NCBI RefSeq assembly: GCF_003148685.1
Contig: NZ_QGGR01000036.1
Location: forward strand, 24,243-88,242
Source: Actinoplanes xinjiangensis
Lineage (GTDB): Bacteria > Actinomycetota > Actinomycetes > Mycobacteriales > Micromonosporaceae
Direction: 5' to 3'
DNA: 64,000 bases
In this document: piece by piece, positions 45,238 through 53,718 of the stretch
Layout: each line of letters opens with the position of its first letter
Position numbering within the stretch: position 1 is the first letter of the stretch
Made by a program: the position numbers and the translations under genes
The notes under the pieces: generated by a model
Database searches by the model: none
What the model was told of the DNA's origin: nothing
What the model saw: the letters and a program-made list of their open reading frames with translations, nothing else

Positions 45238-46173
45238 TCAGATCCCGGCGGCCCGCACGCCCGCGTGCAACTCGGCGGCCCGGTCGATGAGCTCCTTCAC
45301 GTCCCGCAGGCCGGCCGGCAGCGTCAGGTAGACGTGGTCGGCACCGGCCTCGGCGAACGCCGCCACGTCCGCCACCAGTTGCTCGATGCTGGCGGTGAGC
45401 GGCTCCCGCGGCTCCACCGACGTCCCGGTCACCCCGAGCACCGCGATCTGCACCGTGCAGGAGATCGGCGTCGTCCGCCCCGCCTCGGCGGCCAGCTCCG
45501 CCAGCCGGGCCCGGGTCGCCGTCACCTGCTCCGGGGTGACCCCGCTGGCGACCCAGCCGTCGGCCCGCGCGGCCACCCGCCGCAGCGCCCGGTCCGCCCC
45601 GGCGCCCGCGCCGAGCAGCACCGGGATCCGGCCGGCCGGCTTCGGCCCGATGTCGGCTGCGCCCACCTCGTACCGCTGCGTGGAGTAACTGACCGGATTC
45701 GGTCCCCACACCGCTGCCGCGATGTCCAGGAAGTCGTCCAGCGCGCGTCCGCGCTCACTCAGCGGCACCGCCGCACCGGCCGCGAACTCGTCCGGTGACC
45801 AGCCCGCCCCGAGCCCGGCGACCAGCCGGCCGCCACTGAACGCGTCGAGGGTCGCCAGCTCCCGGGCCAGCCGCAGCGGCAGGTGCAGCGGCACCACCAG
45901 CACGCCGGTGCCGAGGGTGATCCGTTCCGTCACGGCCGCCGCCGTGCTGAGGGTGACCAGCGCGTCGGTCACCCCGCGGTAGATCTCCGGCCAGGCCAGC
46001 CCCGGCACCGAGTAGAGGCCGTGCGACCCGCTCTGGTCCTCCGGCACGAGGAACCGCTCGAACACCCACAGGCTGTCGTAACCGATCTCCTCGATCGCCC
46101 GCGCCGCGGCGACCACGTCGGCGCCGGGGGTGTAATGACTGAACTGGGGGAGGCTCACGCCGAGTTTCACCAT
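45238..46173 (-). CDS. LLM-class F420-dependent oxidoreductase
   Basis: A 311-residue luciferase-like protein from the ATG at 46173 (MVKLGVSLPQFSHYTP); the upstream open frame is not coding-like. Segments EEIGYDSLWVFERFLVPE, VTERITLGTGVLVVPLHLP, FSGGRLVAGLGAGWSPDEF and GRIPVLLGAGAGADRALRR fit the actinobacterial TIGR03619/03620-like group that binds F420. Substrate unknown. It is divergent from the DUF4142 gene. Confidence 0.88.
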   Translation of the reverse strand: MVKLGVSLPQFSHYTPGADVVAAARAIEEIGYDSLWVFERFLVPEDQSGSHGLYSVPGLAWPEIYRGVTDALVTLSTAAAVTERITLGTGVLVVPLHLPLRLARELATLDAFSGGRLVAGLGAGWSPDEFAAGAAVPLSERGRALDDFLDIAAAVWGPNPVSYSTQRYEVGAADIGPKPAGRIPVLLGAGAGADRALRRVAARADGWVASGVTPEQVTATRARLAELAAEAGRTTPISCTVQIAVLGVTGTSVEPREPLTASIEQLVADVAAFAEAGADHVYLTLPAGLRDVKELIDRAAELHAGVRAAGI

Positions 46174-46328
46174 GACCCGACGATTCCACAACGGACGGTC
46201 GGGTGCTGACTGCTTCCGGACAGGTCGCGCTCCCACGGTTGTGAAGATCTAGTGAATTGAGTTGATCCGACCGGCCCGGTAATCCGTGGTCATGGGCACG
46301 GGAGTCCCGCACAGACATCACACAGGTC

Positions 46329-47171
46329 ATGGAGGCCCACGTGCTCGCCGTCGTCCGCATGTTCGCCTTGCCCCGCCGGCTGGCCGGGTTGCTCATCGCC
46401 GCGCTGGCGATCGTCCTGCTCGACCCTCGCCCGGCGCTGGCCGTCGAGCCGGGCGTCCCCGACCCGCCCAGCAACCTGATCACCGACACCGGTGCGGGAA
46501 AGATCTCCGCGGCCGACAAGGACTTCGTGATCAAGGTGCGCCTGGCCGGGCTGTGGGAGATCCCCGCCGGGGAGATGGCGCAGGACAAGTCGAAGAGCAA
46601 CCGGGTCAAGGGCATCGGCGCGGACATCGCCGAGCAGCACAGGGTCCTCGACCAGCTGACCCGGGACGCGGCGAAGAAGCTCAAGATCCAGCTGCCGGAC
46701 GAACCGAACGAGGATCAGCAGGGCTGGCTCCAGGAGATGGAGGACGCCAACGTCGGTGAGGACTTCGACCAGGTCTACATCGACCGGCTCAGGGCCGCGC
46801 ACGGCAAGATCTTCCCGGCGATCGCCACCATCCGGACCAGCACCCGCAACGACACGGTCCGCAAGCTGGCCCAGCGCGCCAACCAGTTCGTGATGACCCA
46901 CCTGACCCTGCTGGAGAGCAGCGGCATCGTCGACTTCGCGGCGCTGCCCACCGCCCCGGCGCCGAACGCCGCCCCGGCCGGCGCCACCTCGGCGAACCCG
47001 GTGCTGTCGGCGGCCGACGCGGGCAGCGGCAGCCCGTCGGTGAGCCTGCCGGTGATCGGCGTGGTCGTTCTCGTGGCGATCGGCGGTGGCCTGCTGTTCA
47101 CCCGCAGGATGATGAACGACCCGCGCCGCCGCTACCGGCAGCGACGAAGCAGCGGCGGATACGGCTACTGA
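46329..47171 (+). CDS. Secreted or membrane-anchored DUF4142 protein
   Basis: A 280-residue protein with signal peptide (hydrophobic about 17-33, AxA site in RPALAVE). The DUF4142 four-helix region (about 50-205) begins ISAADKDFVIKVRLAGLWEIPAGEMA. A Pro/Ala/Gly linker is followed by a C-terminal transmembrane helix (about 240-257, VIGVVVLVAIGGGLLFT) and a basic Arg-rich tail. The function of this ferritin-like family is not known. Confidence 0.85.
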   Translation: MEAHVLAVVRMFALPRRLAGLLIAALAIVLLDPRPALAVEPGVPDPPSNLITDTGAGKISAADKDFVIKVRLAGLWEIPAGEMAQDKSKSNRVKGIGADIAEQHRVLDQLTRDAAKKLKIQLPDEPNEDQQGWLQEMEDANVGEDFDQVYIDRLRAAHGKIFPAIATIRTSTRNDTVRKLAQRANQFVMTHLTLLESSGIVDFAALPTAPAPNAAPAGATSANPVLSAADAGSGSPSVSLPVIGVVVLVAIGGGLLFTRRMMNDPRRRYRQRRSSGGYGY

Positions 47172-47177
47172 CCCGAC

Positions 47178-47218
47178 CGAAAGCGGTGATCACCCTCGTG
47201 GTGATCACCGCTTTCGGC
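47178..47218. terminator. 18-bp-stem bidirectional terminator hairpin
   Basis: A perfect 18-bp stem (47178-47195 with 47201-47218) and a 5-nt loop directly after the DUF4142 stop. It also faces the end of the convergent GH127 operon. Confidence 0.75.
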
Positions 47219-47243
47219 GTATCAGGACCGCGTGAGGCCCCCG

Positions 47244-47271
47244 GATCCGGTGGAGTCGACTCCACCGGATC
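47244..47271. repeat. 28-bp perfect palindrome
   Basis: GATCCGGTGGAGTC followed by its exact reverse complement, no spacer. It lies 25 bp from the 18-bp-stem hairpin in the same convergent gap. It may be a terminator stem for the minus-strand operon or a protein binding site. Confidence 0.6.
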
Positions 47272-47378
47272 GGTGGGCGGCCAGGCGAGGTTGATGTAGT
47301 CCAATTCGGCGATGTGCGCCTGCACATGGAGGGATGCGGTGGCGCACGGTTTCACCTCGGTGGGGTGAGAGGGGACGG

Positions 47379-49280
47379 TCAGTCCTCCTGTGCGGCGAGC
47401 GGGATCCAGACCCGCATGGGGCCGGGTTCCCGGTTGGCCCACAGGAAGTAGGGGATGGCGGAGACCGTCGCGGTCGCCGCGGTGGAGCCGCCGGTGCGCA
47501 GGTCGCGATAGAGCGGCCGGTCCTGGGCGGTCCGGGCCCGCACCCCGACCCGCAGCGTGACCGGGGCGAGCCCACTGCCGTGGTGGGCGACCGCGACCGG
47601 TGCGGTGGCGTCGAGTTCCCAGTCCTCGAAGAGCGTGCCGCCGGCGGGCATGTCGGCGTGCTCCAGGCAGTACACGATCGGGCCGCGGACCAGGGCGGCC
47701 GCGCCGCGGACGGCGTCCACCCGCGGGTGCGCGGCGACCAGGCGGGCCGGCATGGCGAGGGTGAGAACGACCTCGTCGCCGGGATGCCAGATGCGGTGCA
47801 GGCGCAGGTAACCGCCCTGGGCGCGGGCCGGGGCCGGGGTGCCGTTGACGGTCAGGCGCACGTCGGTGCACCAGGCCGGCACGCGCAGTGACAGCCTCCA
47901 CGGGTCGGCCGTGGTGCCGGTGACGGTCACGGTGATCTGCTCGTCCCACGGGTACCGGGTGGCGACCTCGACGCGGCGCGCACCGGAGGCGAACTCCCCG
48001 GCGCCGTAGAGGTGCAGTTGCAGGCCGCTGTCGTCCCCGGTGGCGGCGTAGGTGTGCAGCGACGCCATCAGCCGGGCCAGGTTCGGCGGGCAGCAGGCGC
48101 AGTCGTACCAGTCCAGCCGGTGGCCGGGGGCGTTCTCGTCGCCGCTGTCGTGGCCGGTGCGCCGCTGGAGCGGGGTGGAGTAGAAGAACGCCGTCCCGTC
48201 GACGGCGGTACCGGCCGCGATCGCGTTGTGCAGCACCCGCTCCATCTCGTCGGCGTAGCCGGCCCGGCCGGTGGCCAGCAGCAGCCGCCACGCGAGCTGG
48301 AAACTGGCGATCGCGGCGCACGTCTCGGCGTAGGCGCGGTCCGGCGGCAGCTCGTAGGCGTCGCCGTAGGCCTCGTCGCGGTGCCGGGAGCCCTGCCCGC
48401 CGGTCAGGTAGGTGCGGCTGTCCAGCGCCGAGTCCCACAGCTGCTCGACCGTGGCCAGCAGCGCCTCGTCGCGGGTCTCGACGGCCACGTCGACCGCGCC
48501 GGCCAGCAGGTACAACTGCCGCACGACGTGGCCGGTCACCTCGGCCGTCTCCCGCAGCGGCAGGTGGTCCTGGAAGTAGGCGGCACCGAAGCGGCCCTCC
48601 CCCAGCGTCCCGTGGCCCCGGTTGTCCAGGAGCCGGGCGGCGAGATCCAGATACGGGCGGTGGCCGGTCACCCGGTACAGCTCGGCGAGCGCCGTCTCCA
48701 CCTCGGGATGGCCGTCGGTCTGCGGCGAGTCGCCGTACCGCTGCACCAGAAGGTCGGCGAAACGGCGGGCGACCGAGACGACCTGCTGGGCCACCGCATC
48801 GCCGGGCGCGGAACGTGCGGCGGCGACCGCCGCCTGGATCAGGTGCCCGGCGGTGTACATCTCGTGGCTGAAGTGCAGCTCGGCCCACTGCCGGTCACGC
48901 CGCTCCGGGTCCTGGTAGTAGGAGTTGAGGTAGCCGTCGGCGTCCTGGGCCTTCTCCAGCAGGGCGGCCACCTCCGCGGCGAACGCCGGTTGGGCACCCG
49001 ACCAGAACGCCGCCTCCAGGGTCTTGTGCACGTCGGTGTCGGCGAACCAGTACCCACGGAACCCGGCGTCGGTGTCACCGTTGACGCGGCGCAGGTTGTC
49101 GAGGTTTCCGCGGGCCTCGAGGCTCGCCACACAGTGCGGCAGCGTGGCCGCGACGGTGCGGGCCTGCCAGCCGCCGAGCAGGCCGCCCGGGGTGAGCCGC
49201 ACCGCGCCGGCGGGCAGCGGCCGCAGCACACCGAGGGCGCCGGGGGTGGGCACGACGGGACCGTGCTTGATGTCGCTCAT
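47379..49280 (-). CDS. GH127 beta-L-arabinofuranosidase
   Basis: A 633-residue GH127 (former DUF1680) protein. The family start LPHCVASLEARGNLDNLRR is followed by the alpha/alpha-barrel (LHFSHEMYTAGHLIQAAVA). The zinc-thiolate active site seen in HypBA1 is present: Glu and Cys in YAETCAAI and the Cys-Cys pair in CACCPPNLAR. No signal peptide, so it acts in the cytoplasm on imported sugar. It is the last gene of the binding-protein/permease operon (7-bp gap from the permease stop). Expected product: L-arabinose from beta-arabinofuranosides. Confidence 0.88.
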   Translation of the reverse strand: MSDIKHGPVVPTPGALGVLRPLPAGAVRLTPGGLLGGWQARTVAATLPHCVASLEARGNLDNLRRVNGDTDAGFRGYWFADTDVHKTLEAAFWSGAQPAFAAEVAALLEKAQDADGYLNSYYQDPERRDRQWAELHFSHEMYTAGHLIQAAVAAARSAPGDAVAQQVVSVARRFADLLVQRYGDSPQTDGHPEVETALAELYRVTGHRPYLDLAARLLDNRGHGTLGEGRFGAAYFQDHLPLRETAEVTGHVVRQLYLLAGAVDVAVETRDEALLATVEQLWDSALDSRTYLTGGQGSRHRDEAYGDAYELPPDRAYAETCAAIASFQLAWRLLLATGRAGYADEMERVLHNAIAAGTAVDGTAFFYSTPLQRRTGHDSGDENAPGHRLDWYDCACCPPNLARLMASLHTYAATGDDSGLQLHLYGAGEFASGARRVEVATRYPWDEQITVTVTGTTADPWRLSLRVPAWCTDVRLTVNGTPAPARAQGGYLRLHRIWHPGDEVVLTLAMPARLVAAHPRVDAVRGAAALVRGPIVYCLEHADMPAGGTLFEDWELDATAPVAVAHHGSGLAPVTLRVGVRARTAQDRPLYRDLRTGGSTAATATVSAIPYFLWANREPGPMRVWIPLAAQED

Positions 49281-49287
49281 GGTTCCT

Positions 49288-50094
49288 CTAGTCCTTGACG
49301 GCGCCGGCGGTCACACCGGCGGCCACGTAACGCTGGGCCAGGATGAGCAGCAGCGTCGCGGGGATCGACGCGATCACGGCGGTCGCCATGATCGCGTTCC
49401 ACTGCTGGTTGTTGTTGCCGATGTAGTGGTAGATGCCGAGGGTGATCGGCTGGGCGTCGCCGCCGCCGTCGAGCGTCGTGGCGAAGACGAAGTCCGACCA
49501 CGCCCACAGGAACGCGAACAGGCTTACCGTGACGATCGCGTTGCGCGACACCGGCAGGATCACCGACACGAACGTGCGCCAGGTCGTCGCGCCGTCGATC
49601 ATCGCGGCGTGGATCAGCTCGTCGGGGATGCCGGACATGAACGCCGTGAAGATCAGCACGCCGAACGGCACCGCGATCGTCGAGTCCGCCAGGATCAGCC
49701 CGCCGACCGTGTTGAGCACGCCGAGCCGCAGGTAGATGGCGTAGAACCCCATCGCCATGATGATTCCGGGGATCATCTGGGCGATCAGCAGGACGAAGCT
49801 GAGCACGCCACCGCCCTTCGGGCGGAGCTTGGCCAGGGCGAAGCCGGCCGGTGCGGAGAGCGCCAGGGTCAGGGCCACGGTGCCGAGACCGACGATCAGG
49901 GACGTGCCGAGGTACGGCAGCTGCTGATCGAGGACGGCCCGGTAACCCTCCAGCGTCCCGTCCAGCGGGAACAGGTGCGGTGGGTCGGCCCGCATGTCGG
50001 TGTCCCGGGTGAAGGACACGTTGATCATCCAGTAGACCGGGAACAGCATGATCGCCGTGAAGATCAGCCCGAGGACGGTCTTCGCCCGTCTCAC
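49288..50094 (-). CDS. ABC sugar transporter permease (MalG-type)
   Basis: A 268-residue inner-membrane permease with six predicted helices and the cytoplasmic EAA loop (ELIHAAMIDGATTWRTFVSVILP). The N terminus (LGLIFTAIMLFPVYWMINVSF) is typical of MalG/CUT1 subunits. It overlaps the preceding permease gene by 4 nt. No ATPase gene is in the cluster, so a shared MsiK-type ATPase is likely. Confidence 0.92.
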   Translation of the reverse strand: MRRAKTVLGLIFTAIMLFPVYWMINVSFTRDTDMRADPPHLFPLDGTLEGYRAVLDQQLPYLGTSLIVGLGTVALTLALSAPAGFALAKLRPKGGGVLSFVLLIAQMIPGIIMAMGFYAIYLRLGVLNTVGGLILADSTIAVPFGVLIFTAFMSGIPDELIHAAMIDGATTWRTFVSVILPVSRNAIVTVSLFAFLWAWSDFVFATTLDGGGDAQPITLGIYHYIGNNNQQWNAIMATAVIASIPATLLLILAQRYVAAGVTAGAVKD

Positions 50095-51062
50095 GCCTGC
50101 CTCCTCTGGAAGCGGATGTAGAGCAGGCCGAAGAAGAGCGCCATGACGATCAGCAGGTTGCCGACCGCGGCTCCGGGGCCGAACTCGGGTAGCAGGCTGC
50201 CGAAACTGAACCGGTACGACCAGGTGGCGAACGTGATCGACGCGTCCGCCGGGCCGCCCTTGGTCATGATCCAGATGAGGTCGAAGACCTTGAGCGTGTA
50301 GACCAGCCCGAGCAGCAGGGTGATCGCCGAGACCGGGCGCAGCAGCGGGAACGTGACCCGCCAGAAGCGCTGCCAGCCGTTGGCGCCGTCGATGGACGCC
50401 GCCTCGTGCACCTCGGCCGGGATCGCCTGGAGTCCGCTGTAGAGCACCACCAGGTTGAACGGGATGCCGATCCAGACGTTCGCGATGATCACACTGGTCA
50501 GCGCCCAGTCCGGCGACGTCAACCAGTTGACGGGATCAACATGTATCAACTCAAGTGCATGGTTGACGATCCCGGAATCACTGTTGAGCATCCATGTCCA
50601 TGTTGATGCACTCACGATCAACGGGAGCAGCCACGGGACCAGGAACAACGCCCGCAACGTCGCGGACAGCCGGAAGTTCTGGGCGAAGAAGACCGCCAGC
50701 GCCAGGCCGATCGCGAACTGGAACGCGATGCTGACGACGGTGAACGTCAGGGTGTGCAGCAGCGCCGGCCCGAACGCCGGATCAGCGAACACGTCGCGGT
50801 AGTTGTCGAAGCCGGAGAACGGGGCGTCACCCTGCACGAAACTGCGGACCGTGTAGTGCCGCAGGCTCAGGTCCAGGTTGCGGTAGAGCGGGTAGGCGTA
50901 GAAGGCGAGCAGGTAGATCACGATCGGGGCGAGGAAGGCCCACGCCGTCCAGTGCCCGCCCCGGCGTCCACGGCCCGGCGTGCCCTCCGCCCGCGCCCCC
51001 GCTCCCCCGCCCGCCGGAGCGGACGGGGAAGCGGGAACGCCGGTCGTCACATCGTGTGCCAT
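50091..51062 (-). CDS. ABC sugar transporter permease (MalF-type)
   Basis: A 323-residue permease from the ATG at 51062; the open frame upstream overlaps the binding-protein gene and is not coding. Six helices start at WTAWAFLAPIVIYLLAFYAY, and the EAA loop reads EVHEAASIDGANGWQRFWRVTFP. CUT1 carbohydrate importer subunit; the start lies 2 bp after the binding-protein stop and the stop overlaps the second permease. Confidence 0.92.
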   Translation of the reverse strand: MAHDVTTGVPASPSAPAGGGAGARAEGTPGRGRRGGHWTAWAFLAPIVIYLLAFYAYPLYRNLDLSLRHYTVRSFVQGDAPFSGFDNYRDVFADPAFGPALLHTLTFTVVSIAFQFAIGLALAVFFAQNFRLSATLRALFLVPWLLPLIVSASTWTWMLNSDSGIVNHALELIHVDPVNWLTSPDWALTSVIIANVWIGIPFNLVVLYSGLQAIPAEVHEAASIDGANGWQRFWRVTFPLLRPVSAITLLLGLVYTLKVFDLIWIMTKGGPADASITFATWSYRFSFGSLLPEFGPGAAVGNLLIVMALFFGLLYIRFQRRQA

Positions 51063-51064
51063 CG

Positions 51065-52318
51065 TCACTTGGTGGCTGCGGCGGCCGTGGTCTGCGCCGT
51101 CTTCAGCGCCTCCGCCGGGGAGGCCGAGCCGCTGAGCGCGGCCTGGAACGCGGTCCACAACGGCTGCGAGATCTTCGGGTACTTCGTGCCAAGGTCGTCA
51201 CTGGTCCGGCCCTTGGCCGCCTTGACCGCCTCGACCCAGACCGCCAGCTGCGGGTTCGCCGCGACCTGCTTCTGCTGCACGGCCTCGGTGGCCGCGATGT
51301 ACGACAGCGTGGTGTCCGTGGTGAACGCGTTGTCGGCACTGCTCAGGCAGGCGATCAGCTTCTCGGTGACGGGGTAGCGGCCGGTCTCGGTCTGCACCGG
51401 GGCGGTCACGAACTCGCCACCGGTCGGGGCGGGTGCGGTGCCGCCGGCCTGCGACGGGATCGGGATGATGCCGTACTCGAAGCCGGTCTTCTCCGCGTTG
51501 GCCAGCTGCCAGGTGCCGTTCTCGCTGAAGGCGAAGTCACCGGCGGCGAACTCCTGCCAGCTGGTGGTCTGGGTGTTGTTGAGCACCGAGTTCGGCGCGT
51601 GGCCGTTCTTGAGCCAGCCGTTCCACAACTCCAGGGCGGCGACACCCTGCGCCGAGTCGAGCTGGGTCAGGCCGGCGCCGGAACCCCAGAACCAGGGCAG
51701 GAACTGGAACGAGCCCTCCTCGGTGCCGATCGCCGAGAAGGTGATGCCCTTCTTGCCGGTGGCCTTCACCTTCTCCAGCGCCGCGGTCAGCGACGCCCAG
51801 TCCTTGATCGCCGCGGGGTCGACCTTCGCGCCGTCGAGGATCTTCTTGTTGTAGTAGAGGGCCAGGGTGTTGGCGCCGATCGGGATGCCGTAGGTCTTGC
51901 CGCCGATCCGGCCGGCCGCCAGCAGGTTCGGCTCGACGGCCGCGGTGTCGACCTTCAGCTCGTCGGTGGTGGTGAGCACCCCGGCGTCGGCGAGGGTGGA
52001 GACGACCGGGTTGTCGACGATCAGTACGTCGGGCGAGTTGCTCTGCTGGGCGGCGAGCAGCGCCTTGTTGGTCAGGTCGGTGGTGTCGTAGCCGGTGCGC
52101 TTGACCGTCACCCCGGCGTCGGTCCCGCACCTGGTCAGCAGCTTCACCCAGTCCGAGCCGTCGTCGAACTGCGGGTACGGGTCCCAGATCGTGTAGTCGC
52201 CGCCGGCTGCACCGGTGCCGCTCGCGCCGGGCTCGGAGCCCTTCGAGCAGCCGGCCAGCAGGCAGGCGGAGATGACGAGAGCAGCTGCCGCACGCAGACG
52301 TCCCCGGGTCGTGGTCAT
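51065..52318 (-). CDS. Sugar ABC transporter substrate-binding lipoprotein
   Basis: A 417-residue extracellular solute-binding protein (family 1). Lipoprotein signal peptide with lipobox LLAGC near residue 23. Segments DVLIVDNPVVSTLADAGVL, YGIPIGANTLALYYNKKIL and WQEFAAGDFAFSENGTWQL fit CUT1 binding proteins. First gene of the importer operon, transcribed divergently from the LacI regulator. The substrate is inferred to be an arabinofuranosyl oligosaccharide from the linked GH127. Confidence 0.93.
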   Translation of the reverse strand: MTTTRGRLRAAAALVISACLLAGCSKGSEPGASGTGAAGGDYTIWDPYPQFDDGSDWVKLLTRCGTDAGVTVKRTGYDTTDLTNKALLAAQQSNSPDVLIVDNPVVSTLADAGVLTTTDELKVDTAAVEPNLLAAGRIGGKTYGIPIGANTLALYYNKKILDGAKVDPAAIKDWASLTAALEKVKATGKKGITFSAIGTEEGSFQFLPWFWGSGAGLTQLDSAQGVAALELWNGWLKNGHAPNSVLNNTQTTSWQEFAAGDFAFSENGTWQLANAEKTGFEYGIIPIPSQAGGTAPAPTGGEFVTAPVQTETGRYPVTEKLIACLSSADNAFTTDTTLSYIAATEAVQQKQVAANPQLAVWVEAVKAAKGRTSDDLGTKYPKISQPLWTAFQAALSGSASPAEALKTAQTTAAAATK

Positions 52319-52382
52319 ATCGGATCCCCTTGCACGTGGAGGAGGATGGCGGGGAGGGTGACGTTCCTGATGAGAACCATGA

Positions 52383-52396
52383 GGAAATCGATTGCC
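52383..52396. promoter_or_regulatory. LacI-family operator
   Basis: GGAAATCGATTGCC is a CG-centred palindrome with one mismatched pair, 65 bp upstream of the binding-protein start and 105 bp upstream of the LacI start. This is the classic form and position for a LacI regulator controlling a divergent importer. Confidence 0.6.
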
Positions 52397-52500
52397 TAGA
52401 CGCTAGGGAGCGCCTTGCTCGCATGTCAAGGGCAAGTTACGGTCACATGACGAGCGTGCCGGAAACGGTGCAGGAAACTGGGGAGGAAACGCTGAGCACC

Positions 52501-53499
52501 ATGGATCGCGCGGTCACCATCAGCCAGGTGGCGGCGCTCGCGGGGGTCTCCACCGGCACGGCGTCCAAAGCGCTCAACGGCCGGGGCGCACTGCGGCCGG
52601 AGACCCGGTTGCGGGTGCAGCAGGCCGCCGAGCAGCTCGGATTCGTCGCCAACGCGGCCGCCCGCAGCCTCCAGACCGGCCGCACCTACACGGTCGGGAT
52701 GATCACCACCGACAGCATCGGCCGGTTCAGCATCCCGCTGCTCATCGGTGCCGAGGACGCGCTCGGCGCCGGCCAGATGTCGATCTTCCTGTGCGACGCC
52801 CGCGACGACCCGATCCGCGAGCAGTACTACCTGCGTACGCTGTTCAGCCGCAAGGTCGACGGGATCATAGTGACCGGCCGCCGCACCGACGCCCGCGCGC
52901 CGATCGGGATCGGCCTGCCGGTCCCGGTGGTGTATGCGTTCATCAGCTCCACCGACCCGCGGGACTGCTCGGTCGTGCCCGACGAGGCCGACGGTGCCCG
53001 CCGCGCGATCAGGCACCTGCTCGCCATCGGCCGGCGCCGGATCGCCCACGTCACCGGCCCGGAGCACCATCACTCGGCCACTGTCCGGGCCCGGGCGGCC
53101 GAGGAGACGCTGGCCGGCGAGGGTGTCCGCCCTGCGACCCCGACGCTGTACGGCGAGTGGAGCGAGGCCTGGGGCCGGCAGGCCGCCGGGATCCTGCTGT
53201 CCACCGGCGCCGACGTGGACGCGGTGTTCTGCGGCAGCGACCAGATCGCCCGCGGTCTCGCCGAGGCCCTGACCAAGGCCGGAAAGCAGATCCCGGGGGA
53301 CGTGGCACTCGTCGGTTTCGACAACTGGGACGTCATGGTGGAGGGCTGCCAGCCGGCCCTGACCAGCGTCGACATGGACCTGGAGGGGATCGGCCGGTCG
53401 GCCGCGGAGATGCTGCTAGCGGCGATCAACGGCACCCCGGCGCACGGCCGGCACGCCCGCCCGGGCCGCCTGATCCCCCGCGCCTCGACGGCCGTCTGA
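52501..53499 (+). CDS. LacI-family transcriptional regulator
   Basis: A 332-residue regulator from the ATG at 52501 (GGGAGG 14 nt upstream; an in-frame ATG at 52447 exists). N-terminal LacI HTH: TISQVAALAGVSTGTASKALNG with hinge helix AARSLQTGRTYTVGMIT. The periplasmic-binding-like domain ends in VALVGFDNWDVMVEGCQPALTSVDMDLEGIGRSAAEMLL. It most likely represses the divergent importer operon and possibly the secreted hydrolase. Confidence 0.93.
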   Translation: MDRAVTISQVAALAGVSTGTASKALNGRGALRPETRLRVQQAAEQLGFVANAAARSLQTGRTYTVGMITTDSIGRFSIPLLIGAEDALGAGQMSIFLCDARDDPIREQYYLRTLFSRKVDGIIVTGRRTDARAPIGIGLPVPVVYAFISSTDPRDCSVVPDEADGARRAIRHLLAIGRRRIAHVTGPEHHHSATVRARAAEETLAGEGVRPATPTLYGEWSEAWGRQAAGILLSTGADVDAVFCGSDQIARGLAEALTKAGKQIPGDVALVGFDNWDVMVEGCQPALTSVDMDLEGIGRSAAEMLLAAINGTPAHGRHARPGRLIPRASTAV

Positions 53500-53566
53500 G
53501 GTTCCCGGCTGGTTGTCACCGCTGTCTCAGCGGCGCTGAGACAGCGGTGAGAGCCAGCCGGGAACC
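53500..53566. terminator. Very long hairpin after the LacI gene
   Basis: Two stacked perfect stems, 13 bp (53500-53512 with 53554-53566) and 16 bp (53516-53531 with 53535-53550), separated by a 3x3 internal loop and closed by a 3-nt loop. It begins right after the stop codon. Confidence 0.75.
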
Positions 53567-53662
53567 CCGCACGGCGACCGTGAGGCAAACGGTTTCCCTT
53601 ACAAGTCATTGACGAATGCGGATTGAGTTCGTAACCTGGCCGAAATCCCTCGTTGACTGAAC

Positions 53663-53674
53663 GCAAGCGCTTGC
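53663..53674. promoter_or_regulatory. LacI-type operator upstream of the secreted hydrolase
   Basis: GCAAGCGCTTGC is a perfect 12-bp CG-centred palindrome 44 bp before the ATG of the secreted enzyme. Half-sites differ from the 52383 operator, so a different or relaxed LacI protein may bind. Confidence 0.55.
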
Positions 53675-53718
53675 CCGCGTTCGCTTGTTAACGCTCACAT
53701 CACGCTACGGAGCGATGC

